Part shown: piece by piece, positions 34,647 to 42,741 of the stretch | Numbering within the stretch: the stretch's first letter is position 1 | Layout of the letters: each line of letters begins with the position of its first letter | Position numbers and translations under genes: made by a program | The notes under the pieces: model-generated | What the model was told of the DNA's origin: nothing | What the model saw: only the letters and a program-made list of their open reading frames with translations | Database searches by the model: none | Source: an uncultured Collinsella sp. | GTDB taxonomy: Bacteria > Actinomycetota > Coriobacteriia > Coriobacteriales > Coriobacteriaceae | NCBI GenBank assembly: GCA_902496335.1 | Contig: CABVAO010000001.1 | Span: 1-64,000, forward strand | Reading direction: 5' to 3' | DNA length: 64,000 bases

Positions 34647-35848
34647 CGCTCAAGCTGGGCCAGCAGCTCCTCGACGACCTCGACGGCGTCCCCAACAACC
34701 TTGTACTGGGCAGCACCAAAAATGGGGGCATCCGGGTCCTCGTTGATGGCGATAATGCACTTCGCCCCACCGATGCCGGCAAGATGCTGGATGGCGCCCG
34801 AAACACCGATACTCACGAGAAGCTTGGGCGAAACCGATACGCCCGTCTGGCCAATCTGATGGCGATACTCCAACCAGCCGGCCTCCACGACAGGTCGCGT
34901 GCAACCAAGCTCGGCTCCCAGAGCCTCGGCGAGCCTTCGCATCAGGGGCAGATTCTTCTTGGAGCCAATGCCGCGGCCCACCACGACCAAGCGCTCGGCA
35001 TCGGCGATCGAGGCCTGCTGCCTCCACTCCTCGGCGGGAATCGAGATCTCGACACGAGCCCTAGCATCATCCGCAAGCGATATCTGGGTGATCGTGCCGG
35101 AGCGGTCGTAGTCAAAGTCGGGCGCCTTAAAGATGCCGGGACGAACCGTTGCCATCTGGGGACGATGATTGGGGCAGACGATGGTGGCCATCAGGTTGCC
35201 GCCAAACGCCGGACGCGTCTGTTGCAGCAGTCCCGTCTCCGTATCCATCGAAAGCACGGTGCAGTCGGCCGTAAGACCCGTCTGCAAACGCACGGCAACG
35301 CCGGGTGCCAGTTCGCGGCCAAAAGCGGTCGCACCGTATAGGATGGCCTCGGGTTTGCGTTCGGCTACCAAATCGCAGATCAAGCGGGCGTAGACCTCCG
35401 CATCGTTTTGGCGCAGGCGCTCGTCGCGACAGGCCAGGACTTCGTCGGCGCCCGCGCAAACCAGATGCTCCAGGTCCCCAAGCGAGCCCTCGGGGCTCAT
35501 GCCGACCAGTGCCACCAGACGGCAGCCGCGAGCATCGGCAAGCTCGCGCCCCTTGCCCATGAGCTCGTAGGCCACGGGAGCCACGGCATCGTGCTCGTCA
35601 GTCTGCACGATGACCCAAATGTCTCGATATGCATCAAGGTCCACCGTACCAGCGGCCTCGTCACGCTCGATCGAGATAGCGTTGACGGGGCAGGCGTCGA
35701 CGCATCCACCACATAGGATGCAGCCGTCGGTTACGCGGGCGCATCGGCTGGGTCGCTCGCCTTCCACTACGATGCCGCCCGAGGCACAGGCGCGAACGCA
35801 GCGACCGCAGCCGATACAGGCTTCGCTATCGATAATCAGTCCGCTCAT
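34643..35848 (-). CDS. etfA: Electron transfer flavoprotein alpha subunit with N-terminal ferredoxin domain
   Basis: EtfA (401 residues) carrying two [4Fe-4S] motifs at the N-terminus, [11 protein letters not shown] (about residues 11-21) and [12 protein letters not shown] (about 43-54), followed by the Etf alpha domain and a C-terminal FAD-binding domain ([43 protein letters not shown]). This ferredoxin-EtfA layout occurs in electron-bifurcating Etf systems such as Acetobacterium lactate dehydrogenase and caffeyl-CoA reductase. It is last in LDH-etfB-etfA, adjacent to the etfB stop. The native partner is probably the neighbouring dehydrogenase. Confidence 0.93.
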   Translation of the reverse strand: MSGLIIDSEACIGCGRCVRACASGGIVVEGERPSRCARVTDGCILCGGCVDACPVNAISIERDEAAGTVDLDAYRDIWVIVQTDEHDAVAPVAYELMGKGRELADARGCRLVALVGMSPEGSLGDLEHLVCAGADEVLACRDERLRQNDAEVYARLICDLVAERKPEAILYGATAFGRELAPGVAVRLQTGLTADCTVLSMDTETGLLQQTRPAFGGNLMATIVCPNHRPQMATVRPGIFKAPDFDYDRSGTITQISLADDARARVEISIPAEEWRQQASIADAERLVVVGRGIGSKKNLPLMRRLAEALGAELGCTRPVVEAGWLEYRHQIGQTGVSVSPKLLVSIGVSGAIQHLAGIGGAKCIIAINEDPDAPIFGAAQYKVVGDAVEVVEELLAQLER

Positions 35849-36664
35849 CTATGCCATCCCCTCGATAATCTTGGCAAGCTTTGCCGCCTGCTCGGACGCC
35901 GTCCCCTCAACGGTCTCGCACGTTTGGTCACGGTCGGGCACAAACGAGCGCACGACCTGTGTCGGCGACCCGGCAAGGCCGCAACGCGCGGGGTCGGCGT
36001 TCACGTCGGCGGCACTGACCACGCGCACGTCCGCCTCCTCCGCCGCACGAATACCGGCAATACTTGGCATACGCAACTGGCCAATCTCCTTGGCAGTCGT
36101 CATCGCGCACGGCATCTCAAGATACACCGTCTCCTCGCCGGCATCGCATCCGTGAACGAGCGCCAGCGAGCCACACGTCGTAAAGCCCGCGCTTTGCACG
36201 CAGCTCACGTCGGTCACGCAGGGAATCTCAAAGGCACCGGCAAGCTCGGGACCGATCTGGGCCGTATCGCCATCCACCGCCATCTTGCCGCAAATGAGCA
36301 GGTCGAAGTCCTCGTCGAGCGCTTCGATGCCGCACTTGAGGGCGTAGGTGGTTGCCAGGGTATCGGCACCTGCAAAGGCGCGATCGGTCAGCAGCAGCGC
36401 GTCGTCGGCACCGCGGGCGATGCAGTCGCGCAGCAGTGACTCGGTCGCGGGGATGCCCATCGACACCACCGTCACGCGCACATCCATGCCAAAGCCGATA
36501 AAGTCGTCCTTCAGCGCCAGCGCGCATTCCAAAGCACTCGCGTCAAAGGGATTAATGACCGCCTGCTTGCCATCGCGCACGATGGTATTGGTCTTGGGGT
36601 CCATCTTGACCTCGGTGCTGCCCGGCACGGCCTTGACGCACACCACCATATGGAAATCGCTCAT
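35849..36664 (-). CDS. etfB: Electron transfer flavoprotein beta subunit
   Basis: EtfB, 271 residues: VVCVKAVPGSTEVKMDP at the N-terminus, INPFDASALECALALKD, GKMAVDGDTAQIGPELAGAF and EMPCAMTTAKEIGQLRMPS are family blocks. In bifurcating Etfs this subunit binds the NAD(H)-linked FAD in place of AMP. The ATG at 36664 is chosen, with AGGGGG about 9 bp upstream. A GTG at 36670 overlaps the upstream stop and is an alternative. It sits tightly between the dehydrogenase and etfA genes. Confidence 0.93.
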   Translation of the reverse strand: MSDFHMVVCVKAVPGSTEVKMDPKTNTIVRDGKQAVINPFDASALECALALKDDFIGFGMDVRVTVVSMGIPATESLLRDCIARGADDALLLTDRAFAGADTLATTYALKCGIEALDEDFDLLICGKMAVDGDTAQIGPELAGAFEIPCVTDVSCVQSAGFTTCGSLALVHGCDAGEETVYLEMPCAMTTAKEIGQLRMPSIAGIRAAEEADVRVVSAADVNADPARCGLAGSPTQVVRSFVPDRDQTCETVEGTASEQAAKLAKIIEGMA

Positions 36665-36666
36665 CT

Positions 36667-38268
36667 TCACGCGCCCCCTTTCTGGACGAGCTCATCCAAG
36701 AGCTTCTCCGAAAACAGGTTACCGCGACCCAGCTGCCCGTCAGGATCGAGCTGGAGCTTGAGCCGCGCCGACTCGACCATGGCCTCGTGACCGTACATCG
36801 TCTCCAAGAAGCCCGCCTTGATCTTGCCGACGCCGTGTTCTGCGGAGACGGCGCCGCCCATGGCCGTGACCTCGGCCGCCCACTGGGCAAAGAGCTCTCC
36901 ACCGCGGCGATAGTCCCGTGCATCGCGCGGCAGGATGTTCACGTGCAGATGGTTGTTGCCGATATGTCCCCAGGCGGCAGACTCAAGCCCGCTTTCGGCC
37001 AGCGTACGGCGATAGAGGGCAACAACATCGGCCAGGCGCGCGTTGGGCACCGACATGTCCGAGCCCAGTTTGGTGATGGTGGGATCCGTGCGGCGGCGCT
37101 CGTCGATAAGCATGTTGACGCTCTCGGGGACCGCATGGCGGAAGAATCGCTGACACTCGCGATCGACCTCGGTGCGCGCGACCCATGTCGCATCGTCACT
37201 GCCACCCGCAAGCTCCAGTACCCACCCCAAGTGATACAGCTCCTCAGTCGCCTGCGCCTCGTCGTCGCAGTCGAGCTCCACATAGACACAGACCTTGGCG
37301 TCTTTGTCGAGCGCCGGCAGCGAGGCAAACGCCGTCGACTGCTCGCGCTGGCGACGTAGAATATCCAGGGCGCCAGCATCGAAGTACTCGATGGCAGCCG
37401 CATGGGACAGGACGGGACGCACGGAATCGGTAAAGGACACGGCCTTGTCTTCGTTATCGAAAAAGCAGCTCACACCCCAAACGACCGCAGGCGCCGCCTG
37501 CAGGGCGATCTCGAGCTCGGTAATGACGCCGAGCGTGCCGCACGCACCGATAAAGAGGTCGATGGCGTCCATTTCGTCCGCAACGAAATAGCCTGAGGCA
37601 TTTTTTGTCTTGGGCATGGTATATCCGGGAAGATCGAGTTCGAGTGCACGGCCCGCTGCCGTCACGAGCGACAGGTGGCGGCCCTGGGCAAAAGCCTCGC
37701 CGCGCTGAAGCTCAAGCAAATCGCCATCAGCCAGCGCGACGTGGAGTCCCGTGATATGTGGGCGCATGGGGCCGTAAGCGTAGCTGCGGGCGCCGGAGGC
37801 GTTGCATGCCGCCATGCCGCCCAGACAGGCAGACGTCTCGGTGGGATCGGTGGGAAAGAACTGCTCGGGGGCCTCTTGGAACTCCTCGTAGGCCTCAAGC
37901 GATGCCTGGTCCCAACCAGCAGTCGGCAGCACCTTCTTGCTCAGCTGCTTGCGCAGCTCCGAGAGCACAACGCCCGGCTCCACGCGCAGCAGAAATTGGC
38001 CTTGTTCATCGCGACGAAGGCCCAAGTAGCGATTCATACGGGAAGTATTGAGGATATGCCCGCCGTGGGGCACGGCACCGGCGGCAAGGCCGGTTCGGGC
38101 GCCCTGAACCGTTACCGGGACACGCTCGGCATGGAGCTTTTCCAAAATGGCACGGACCTCGTCTTCCGTTGTCGGAAACGAGATGCTCGAGGCCTCGCCC
38201 GATGCGCGAGACTCATCGCGACCATACTCTTCGAACTCGTCGGTGAAGGGTTTGATGGTTGCAGACAC
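36667..38268 (-). CDS. FAD-linked lactate/glycolate-type dehydrogenase (GlcD/LctD family)
   Basis: A 533-residue flavoprotein of the VAO/PCMH family. FAD-binding residues VPVTVQGARTGLAAGAVPHGG (shortened: GARTGLAAG, about residue 57) and GGMAACNASGARSYAYG, plus the C-terminal FAD-oxidase block HIGNNHLHVNI and SAEHGVGKIKAGF (about 480-490), are clear. Together with etfB and etfA this predicts an NAD-dependent, ferredoxin-coupled lactate dehydrogenase of the Acetobacterium LctBCD type; another 2-hydroxy acid is possible. GTG start with GGGGGAG upstream. First gene of the operon. No lactate permease is adjacent. Confidence 0.88.
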   Translation of the reverse strand: MSATIKPFTDEFEEYGRDESRASGEASSISFPTTEDEVRAILEKLHAERVPVTVQGARTGLAAGAVPHGGHILNTSRMNRYLGLRRDEQGQFLLRVEPGVVLSELRKQLSKKVLPTAGWDQASLEAYEEFQEAPEQFFPTDPTETSACLGGMAACNASGARSYAYGPMRPHITGLHVALADGDLLELQRGEAFAQGRHLSLVTAAGRALELDLPGYTMPKTKNASGYFVADEMDAIDLFIGACGTLGVITELEIALQAAPAVVWGVSCFFDNEDKAVSFTDSVRPVLSHAAAIEYFDAGALDILRRQREQSTAFASLPALDKDAKVCVYVELDCDDEAQATEELYHLGWVLELAGGSDDATWVARTEVDRECQRFFRHAVPESVNMLIDERRRTDPTITKLGSDMSVPNARLADVVALYRRTLAESGLESAAWGHIGNNHLHVNILPRDARDYRRGGELFAQWAAEVTAMGGAVSAEHGVGKIKAGFLETMYGHEAMVESARLKLQLDPDGQLGRGNLFSEKLLDELVQKGGA

Positions 38269-38613
38269 GCGAACTCCCCCTTTAGCTAACTACAGTGTTT
38301 GCAGGGAGATGTTACCGCATCGTTTCGTCGACGTGTTCGAGACCGTCTCCATAATTGGCGATTTTTACGTTCGTGCAATTCGGCGAGCGGCTTGATTTCC
38401 TCGGCAGACGATGCTTTTGACACATATGGCCCCGCCGTCGCCGACCGCGCGATTGTCGCTTGAAAAAAGTTGGAGTATTTTTTGCCGCCTTTTACCTGCG
38501 GAGACGCCAATCCGTCAAGCATTTGGTCAGAAATTGGTCAAGTAGCGGCTGATACGGTCGGCGTCGACAGCCAAAACCGATAGAGGTTTTGGCCCAGAAG
38601 CAGGGAGGTTCCC
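38269..38613. other. Divergent intergenic region between the LDH-Etf operon and the exported-protein cluster
   Basis: About 345 bp without a plausible gene. It must carry promoters for both directions. A direct repeat TTGGTCAGAAATTGGTCAA lies at 38523-38541, with the half-site TTGGTCA twice at a 12-bp step, near one helical turn, and could be a regulator site. A T-rich patch lies at 38460-38490. No convincing -35/-10 pair was identified. Confidence 0.4.
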
Positions 38614-38910
38614 ATGGCATATTACTGGCCCCAGTACGGCATCGCCATCGAAGTCGACGACGATCCCCATCTCCTGCCTTTCGACGAAGAGGCATTCCCC
38701 GATACGACGGTCTACCACGTTACCACCGATGTGATCTGCGACCCCGAGTCGTTCTCGGCGCTCGCCCACCACATCGCGCATATCCACGACATCGAGTTCC
38801 CTCCCGACTTCGAAGAGCTCGTCTACTCGCGCCGCCTGATGCTTCACATGCTCTTTGGAGCGAACCCGTCCACCTTTGCGCGCATCTACACCGCCAAGGA
38901 TGCCGCATGA
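38614..38910 (+). CDS. Uncharacterised small acidic protein
   Basis: A 98-residue soluble protein that I do not recognise. It is acidic, has no signal or membrane segment, and contains VTTDVICDPESFSAL and an aromatic-rich start MAYYWPQYGIAIEVDDDP. The first 40 residues resemble the style of Coriobacteria proteins annotated only as hypothetical. An excellent GGGAGG site precedes the ATG. Its TGA overlaps the next ATG, so it is translationally coupled to the membrane-anchored protein and heads the exported-protein cluster. Confidence 0.7.
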   Translation: MAYYWPQYGIAIEVDDDPHLLPFDEEAFPDTTVYHVTTDVICDPESFSALAHHIAHIHDIEFPPDFEELVYSRRLMLHMLFGANPSTFARIYTAKDAA

Positions 38911-39416
38911 GCGCGAAGAAGCCACCCCACTTTGCAGGCCTGGGTCGTCGCAAGAAGCTCATCGTTGCCTGCTTGGCCATCGTCTGTGCCCTTGTCGCCG
39001 TAGGACTATACGCTTGGCAGTCGCAGCCCGTACCCGAGGCGGGCGCTTCGGTTACGACGGCCGAGGGCAAAACGCACCAGGAAATCCAAGATGAGCTCGA
39101 CGCCATCGTCCGCGACAACATGATGACGATTTCGGTCGCACCGGTCGCTCAGCTGCAGGAGGACGGTAAGCTGCGCGTCAACGTGCAAAACGTCCAAGAC
39201 AATAAATTTCCCCAGCGATTCCGCGTCATCCAAAACGATGAGACCATGTACGAATCCGGTGTGGTCGAGACCGGCAAGACAATCGAAACGTGCCCCGCCG
39301 GCGACATCAAAGAAGGCGAGGCGTACATCGAGATCCAGGCACTCGATGCAAAGACCCTCGACAGCCACGGCAATCCGACACGTGTCAAGGTACGGGTTGA
39401 GCAAGCCGAGAACTAG
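38907..39416 (+). CDS. Membrane-anchored extracytoplasmic protein, unknown function
   Basis: 169 residues: a basic start, one hydrophobic helix (about residues 18-38, IVACLAIVCALVAVGLYAW) and an extracellular domain of about 130 residues. The domain reads as beta-rich (LRVNVQNVQDNKFPQRFRV, YIEIQALDAKTLDSHG) and may be an immunoglobulin-like fold. I recognise no family. The ATG overlaps the TGA of the preceding gene by 4 bp. It may anchor or chaperone the secreted proteins encoded next. Confidence 0.72.
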   Translation: MSAKKPPHFAGLGRRKKLIVACLAIVCALVAVGLYAWQSQPVPEAGASVTTAEGKTHQEIQDELDAIVRDNMMTISVAPVAQLQEDGKLRVNVQNVQDNKFPQRFRVIQNDETMYESGVVETGKTIETCPAGDIKEGEAYIEIQALDAKTLDSHGNPTRVKVRVEQAEN

Positions 39417-39505
39417 CCTTCCGGCCGACGCGGCACCGCACACAATTCACCAGCATTCGTCCAATCATCGCGGGGACGGCCCGCGGCGAATAGAAAGGAA
39501 CGACC

Positions 39506-40105
39506 ATGGACATCACCAGGAACATGAACGGAGCCAGAGCGCTCGTCGTGGGCGCAGGGCTCGCGCTCGCGCTCGCAATGGGTGCCGTCCCGACGCCAGC
39601 TATGGCGGCCGGGCGCGTTGGAACCACGAAAGTAATGGTCAGGACCGAGATCGACAACGTTGAGTTCAAAGTTCCGACGGTTATTCCCTTCGTCGCCAAG
39701 GCCGACGGCACGCTTCAGGGCCCCTCAGAAGACGCGACCACCATCGACAATCATTCGGCCTACGGCATCCATGTCACCAACATGAAGATCGACGCCATGA
39801 ACACCTGGACCATTGCTGCCGACGCCAAGGCCGGAACCGCGCAGAACTCCATCGACTTTAAGGTCGGCCCCGACGGCGCACTCCAGAACGCCAGCGCCGC
39901 AACGCAGGGGACGGGCCTCGATCTTTCCAAGAACGCAGCCTTCGACATGGGCTACCAGGGCATTGCCGGCGGCAAGGACAAAATTAAGCTCAAGACAAGC
40001 GGAAACGTCGCCCGCGTCACGCGCGACATCTTCCGCGTAACCGGCGAAGGCGATCAGGTTGCAACGATCACCTGGACGGTCGAGCCCGGTGCGCACACGG
40101 CATAA
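39506..40105 (+). CDS. Secreted protein, unknown function
   Basis: 199 residues with a clear Sec signal peptide (basic start, hydrophobic core LVVGAGLALALAMGAVP, cleavage about AMA-AG at residue 35). The mature part is beta-rich: VGTTKVMVRTEIDNVEFKVP, NHSAYGIHVTNMKIDAM and a terminal VATITWTVEPG. The end resembles bacterial surface or WxL-like beta domains, but no defining motif is present, so the function is unassigned. AAAGGAA precedes the ATG. Its stop overlaps the start region of the small LAQTG protein. Confidence 0.72.
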   Translation: MDITRNMNGARALVVGAGLALALAMGAVPTPAMAAGRVGTTKVMVRTEIDNVEFKVPTVIPFVAKADGTLQGPSEDATTIDNHSAYGIHVTNMKIDAMNTWTIAADAKAGTAQNSIDFKVGPDGALQNASAATQGTGLDLSKNAAFDMGYQGIAGGKDKIKLKTSGNVARVTRDIFRVTGEGDQVATITWTVEPGAHTA

Positions 40106-40370
40106 GGCTGTCGCCCTGGCCGCCGCCGTCAGCATCCTAGCGTTTGGGCCAGCCATGGCCTTTGCCCAGCAAGAACAGGCGCAGGCCGCCACGCAAGTGA
40201 CGGTCGACCTCTCGGAGCTCGACCGCGGCGACCGCGAGGAACCGTTGGCGCAGACAGGCGACAGACGATGGCTCTTGGCAGCAGGCGCCACAGCAGCAGG
40301 CGCGGGCACCGCCGGCCTCGGTCTGCACATCAAACGCAGCCAGAAACAAAACACGGACAGGCCGCACTAA
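40089..40370 (+). CDS. Small surface protein with sortase-like LAQTG tail
   Basis: 93 residues, starting at a GTG inside the 3' end of the preceding gene. An N-terminal signal peptide (core VALAAAVSILAFGPAMAFA) is followed by a short 25-residue spacer, then LAQTGD, a hydrophobic glycine/alanine segment and a basic end HIKRSQ. This is the architecture of a sortase-anchored protein with LAQTG in place of LPQTG. The tiny mature region suggests a wall-anchor or pilin-base subunit. No sortase gene is in the window. Overlapping genes indicate coupling. Confidence 0.65.
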   Translation: MRTRHKAVALAAAVSILAFGPAMAFAQQEQAQAATQVTVDLSELDRGDREEPLAQTGDRRWLLAAGATAAGAGTAGLGLHIKRSQKQNTDRPH

Positions 40371-40388
40371 ATTAGCTAAGGAGACCCC

Positions 40389-41819
40389 ATGGCATCGAAG
40401 AACCTTTTGCCCGTCGTCGCACTCTGCGGCGCGCTCGCAACCGGAACGCCTGTCGCCGCTTGGGCGACTCCCGCCATGGCAGACTCCTTACCAGCAGCCC
40501 TAAGCTCCGCACCAAATCCGCCGAGCGCCATTGCGTGCAAGCGTTTTTCGATCGCACAGGCCGCAATCTCGACCTCGGGATGCCTTCGTCGTAATACGGA
40601 CGGCTCGATAGTCGTGGATATCAATCGTTCGAACAAGGCAAACGGCTCCCAGGCGGGGTGCGCCGTCTGCACATGGCGCTCGGTTGTGCTCGATGCAGAT
40701 GGCGATCCATGCAATTTAGAGCTGCGCATCGACATCGCTTCGGTCGATGACTCGGCGAACGGAGCGAAGGTCGCCTTCGACGGTGCGTTTTTCGAGAAAG
40801 GAGGCGGTATATGTCTGGGCTGCGCCGCCGCGAATGCAGACGATGCGCAGCCCACCCTCTCATTCACGGCATCGTTGCGGCTGACCAAAGCCGGCACCGA
40901 TGCCATCGCGGCGGGAGGAGCGTCCCTGCTGTTCTACGCCGTCAGCACCAAAGACACAGACGCTCATTTCGAGAAGCCAGCCGGATCACTCAGCCTTACA
41001 CGAGGGATAGAGGCAGGCCCTATTGAAATCGATGCCCACGCGCAAAGCAGGCAACGCATTCTTGCCGACCCGGCGCTTCTCGAAATGGAGTGGAACGGAT
41101 CCGGAGCCATCGGAATTCTCCCCTCCGCGCTTGACGCCAAGACGCTCCCCTCAAACGACGAATCCATCAACGCAACCATACAAGAGGAGAGCACGGATAA
41201 AGAAGCAGGTGCGGGCGACACGCCGTCGCCGACAAACAACGTCCCAGCTTCTTTCGAAGCGCTGAATGAGCCCGCTGCCGATCCAAACGATCCCGAGCTC
41301 GCGGACAATCTGGGGCTTGCTGATCTTCAAGAGATCGATGAAGGTAACTGCTGCGTGCTTGCCGCGCTCGACCACACAGAGGTCATCGACGCTGCGAACA
41401 TCGAAGTTGCCGCCGCCAATCAGCCCGTCCGCAAGTCGGCTATCATCGCATTTCCTGAATCCATCGAAGTCGTCTTTTTGCCATCGGGCGAGGTCGTGGC
41501 CCCAACACTGCTCACCTTGTTGGGCGCCAAGAATACTCGAAACGAAATTAAAAAGGTCACAGTTGTCGACCCTGCAACCACCGCCAAGCTGCGTCTATAC
41601 GCCGTTGCTCCAGACGGAGGCAAGACCTTGGAATTCGATGGTGACACACTCCTAGCCTGGCGACGTCTGGACATTATGCAAGACGTCTCGTACCAGATCG
41701 AGCTCGAAGGGTTTGATCGTGCCCGCGATGCCAATATCATCGCCGCGGCTATTGAATCCCCGCAGCGGCTTATGACACTGCGTTTTGAATACTATCCCTA
41801 TGTCCCGACAACCACCTGA
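40389..41819 (+). CDS. Large secreted protein, unknown function
   Basis: 476 residues with a signal peptide (core LLPVVALCGALATGTPVAAWA, cleavage about residue 31). It has cysteine pairs in GCAVCTW, GICLGCAAAN and GNCCVL that could form disulphides, an acidic low-complexity middle (about residues 265-315), and a beta-rich C-terminal part. No C-terminal anchor is seen. I recognise no family. AAGGAGA precedes the ATG, 18 bp after the LAQTG gene, so it closes the cluster. Possibly the major extracellular component or an adhesin. Confidence 0.7.
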   Translation: MASKNLLPVVALCGALATGTPVAAWATPAMADSLPAALSSAPNPPSAIACKRFSIAQAAISTSGCLRRNTDGSIVVDINRSNKANGSQAGCAVCTWRSVVLDADGDPCNLELRIDIASVDDSANGAKVAFDGAFFEKGGGICLGCAAANADDAQPTLSFTASLRLTKAGTDAIAAGGASLLFYAVSTKDTDAHFEKPAGSLSLTRGIEAGPIEIDAHAQSRQRILADPALLEMEWNGSGAIGILPSALDAKTLPSNDESINATIQEESTDKEAGAGDTPSPTNNVPASFEALNEPAADPNDPELADNLGLADLQEIDEGNCCVLAALDHTEVIDAANIEVAAANQPVRKSAIIAFPESIEVVFLPSGEVVAPTLLTLLGAKNTRNEIKKVTVVDPATTAKLRLYAVAPDGGKTLEFDGDTLLAWRRLDIMQDVSYQIELEGFDRARDANIIAAAIESPQRLMTLRFEYYPYVPTTT

Positions 41820-41937
41820 GGCTTAAATGCTGCGCGTCGTTGCTAATGCCACTTATATAACGTATTAGATGAGTCGCGATGTACCTCGCATTCCACTCTG
41901 CTACGATTGCCACGTTGGCATCAATACGGGAGGGCTC

Positions 41938-42654
41938 ATGCCGGGCTTGGGAACAATCATCAACGTTGTGCTTTTGATTGCGGGCGGTCTTTTGGGATTA
42001 GCGGGCGGTCGCTTCATTACACCGCGCATCCAAGACACGCTCATGAAAGCATCGGGGCTGTGCGTCCTGTTTATCGGCCTGGGCGGCACCATGCAAAAGA
42101 TGCTCATCATCGATGGAAAGGCACTAGCGACCACCGGTACCACCATGCTCATCGTCTCGTTCGCCCTCGGCTCGCTCATCGGCGAGGCCGTCAACTTGGA
42201 AGCCGCCATCGAGAACCTTGGCGAATGGCTCAAGCGCAAGACTGGCAGTGAGGGCGATAACGGGTTCACCAACGCTTTTGTCTCGACTTCACTCACCGTG
42301 TGCATCGGCGCCATGGCCATTGTGGGATCGATCCAGGACGGCCTGCTCGGTGACTGGTCAACGCTTGCCCTGAAAGGCGCATTGGACTGCATCATCGTCT
42401 GCACCATGACGGCGTCGCTCGGACGCGGCTGCATCTTCTCGGCCCTGCCCGTCGCCGTGTTCCAGGGGACGATCACGCTGTTTGCCGGCGCACTCTCCCC
42501 CATCATGACTACGGCAGCCCTCGACAGCCTTTCGCTCGTAGGCTCCATGCTCATCTTCTGCGTCGGCGTCAACCTCATCCGTCCTCAGACCTTCCGCACG
42601 GCCAATATGCTTCCCTCCGTCGTCATCGCCGTCATCTACGCCCTCCTGTTCTAA
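41938..42654 (+). CDS. DUF554 membrane protein
   Basis: 238 residues, about seven hydrophobic helices. MPGLGTIINVVLLIAGGLLG, ALGSLIGEAVNLEAAIENLG and FVSTSLTVCIGAMAIVGSIQ are characteristic of the DUF554 (YdfK/YqgA-type) family, whose transport or other role is unknown. The ATG at 41938 follows GGGAGG; upstream in-frame codons to 41869 lack a ribosome site. Apparently monocistronic; it lies 87 bp before the TerB operon on the same strand. Confidence 0.82.
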   Translation: MPGLGTIINVVLLIAGGLLGLAGGRFITPRIQDTLMKASGLCVLFIGLGGTMQKMLIIDGKALATTGTTMLIVSFALGSLIGEAVNLEAAIENLGEWLKRKTGSEGDNGFTNAFVSTSLTVCIGAMAIVGSIQDGLLGDWSTLALKGALDCIIVCTMTASLGRGCIFSALPVAVFQGTITLFAGALSPIMTTAALDSLSLVGSMLIFCVGVNLIRPQTFRTANMLPSVVIAVIYALLF

Positions 42655-42696
42655 ATCTATCAACGCAGCGGCATCTCGAACACCTGTTTGATGCTG

Positions 42697-42705
42697 TGCT
42701 ATGAT
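42697..42705 (+). promoter_or_regulatory. Extended -10 promoter of the TerB/BrxD/helicase operon
   Basis: TGC-TATGAT, an extended -10 element, 37 bp before the GTG start of the first gene. No strong -35 at 17 bp, which extended -10 promoters tolerate. It would transcribe the operon independently of the DUF554 gene. Confidence 0.5.
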
Positions 42706-42741
42706 ATGAGGTCACCGTAGCTGCGTTCGAGAGGAGGAGCG

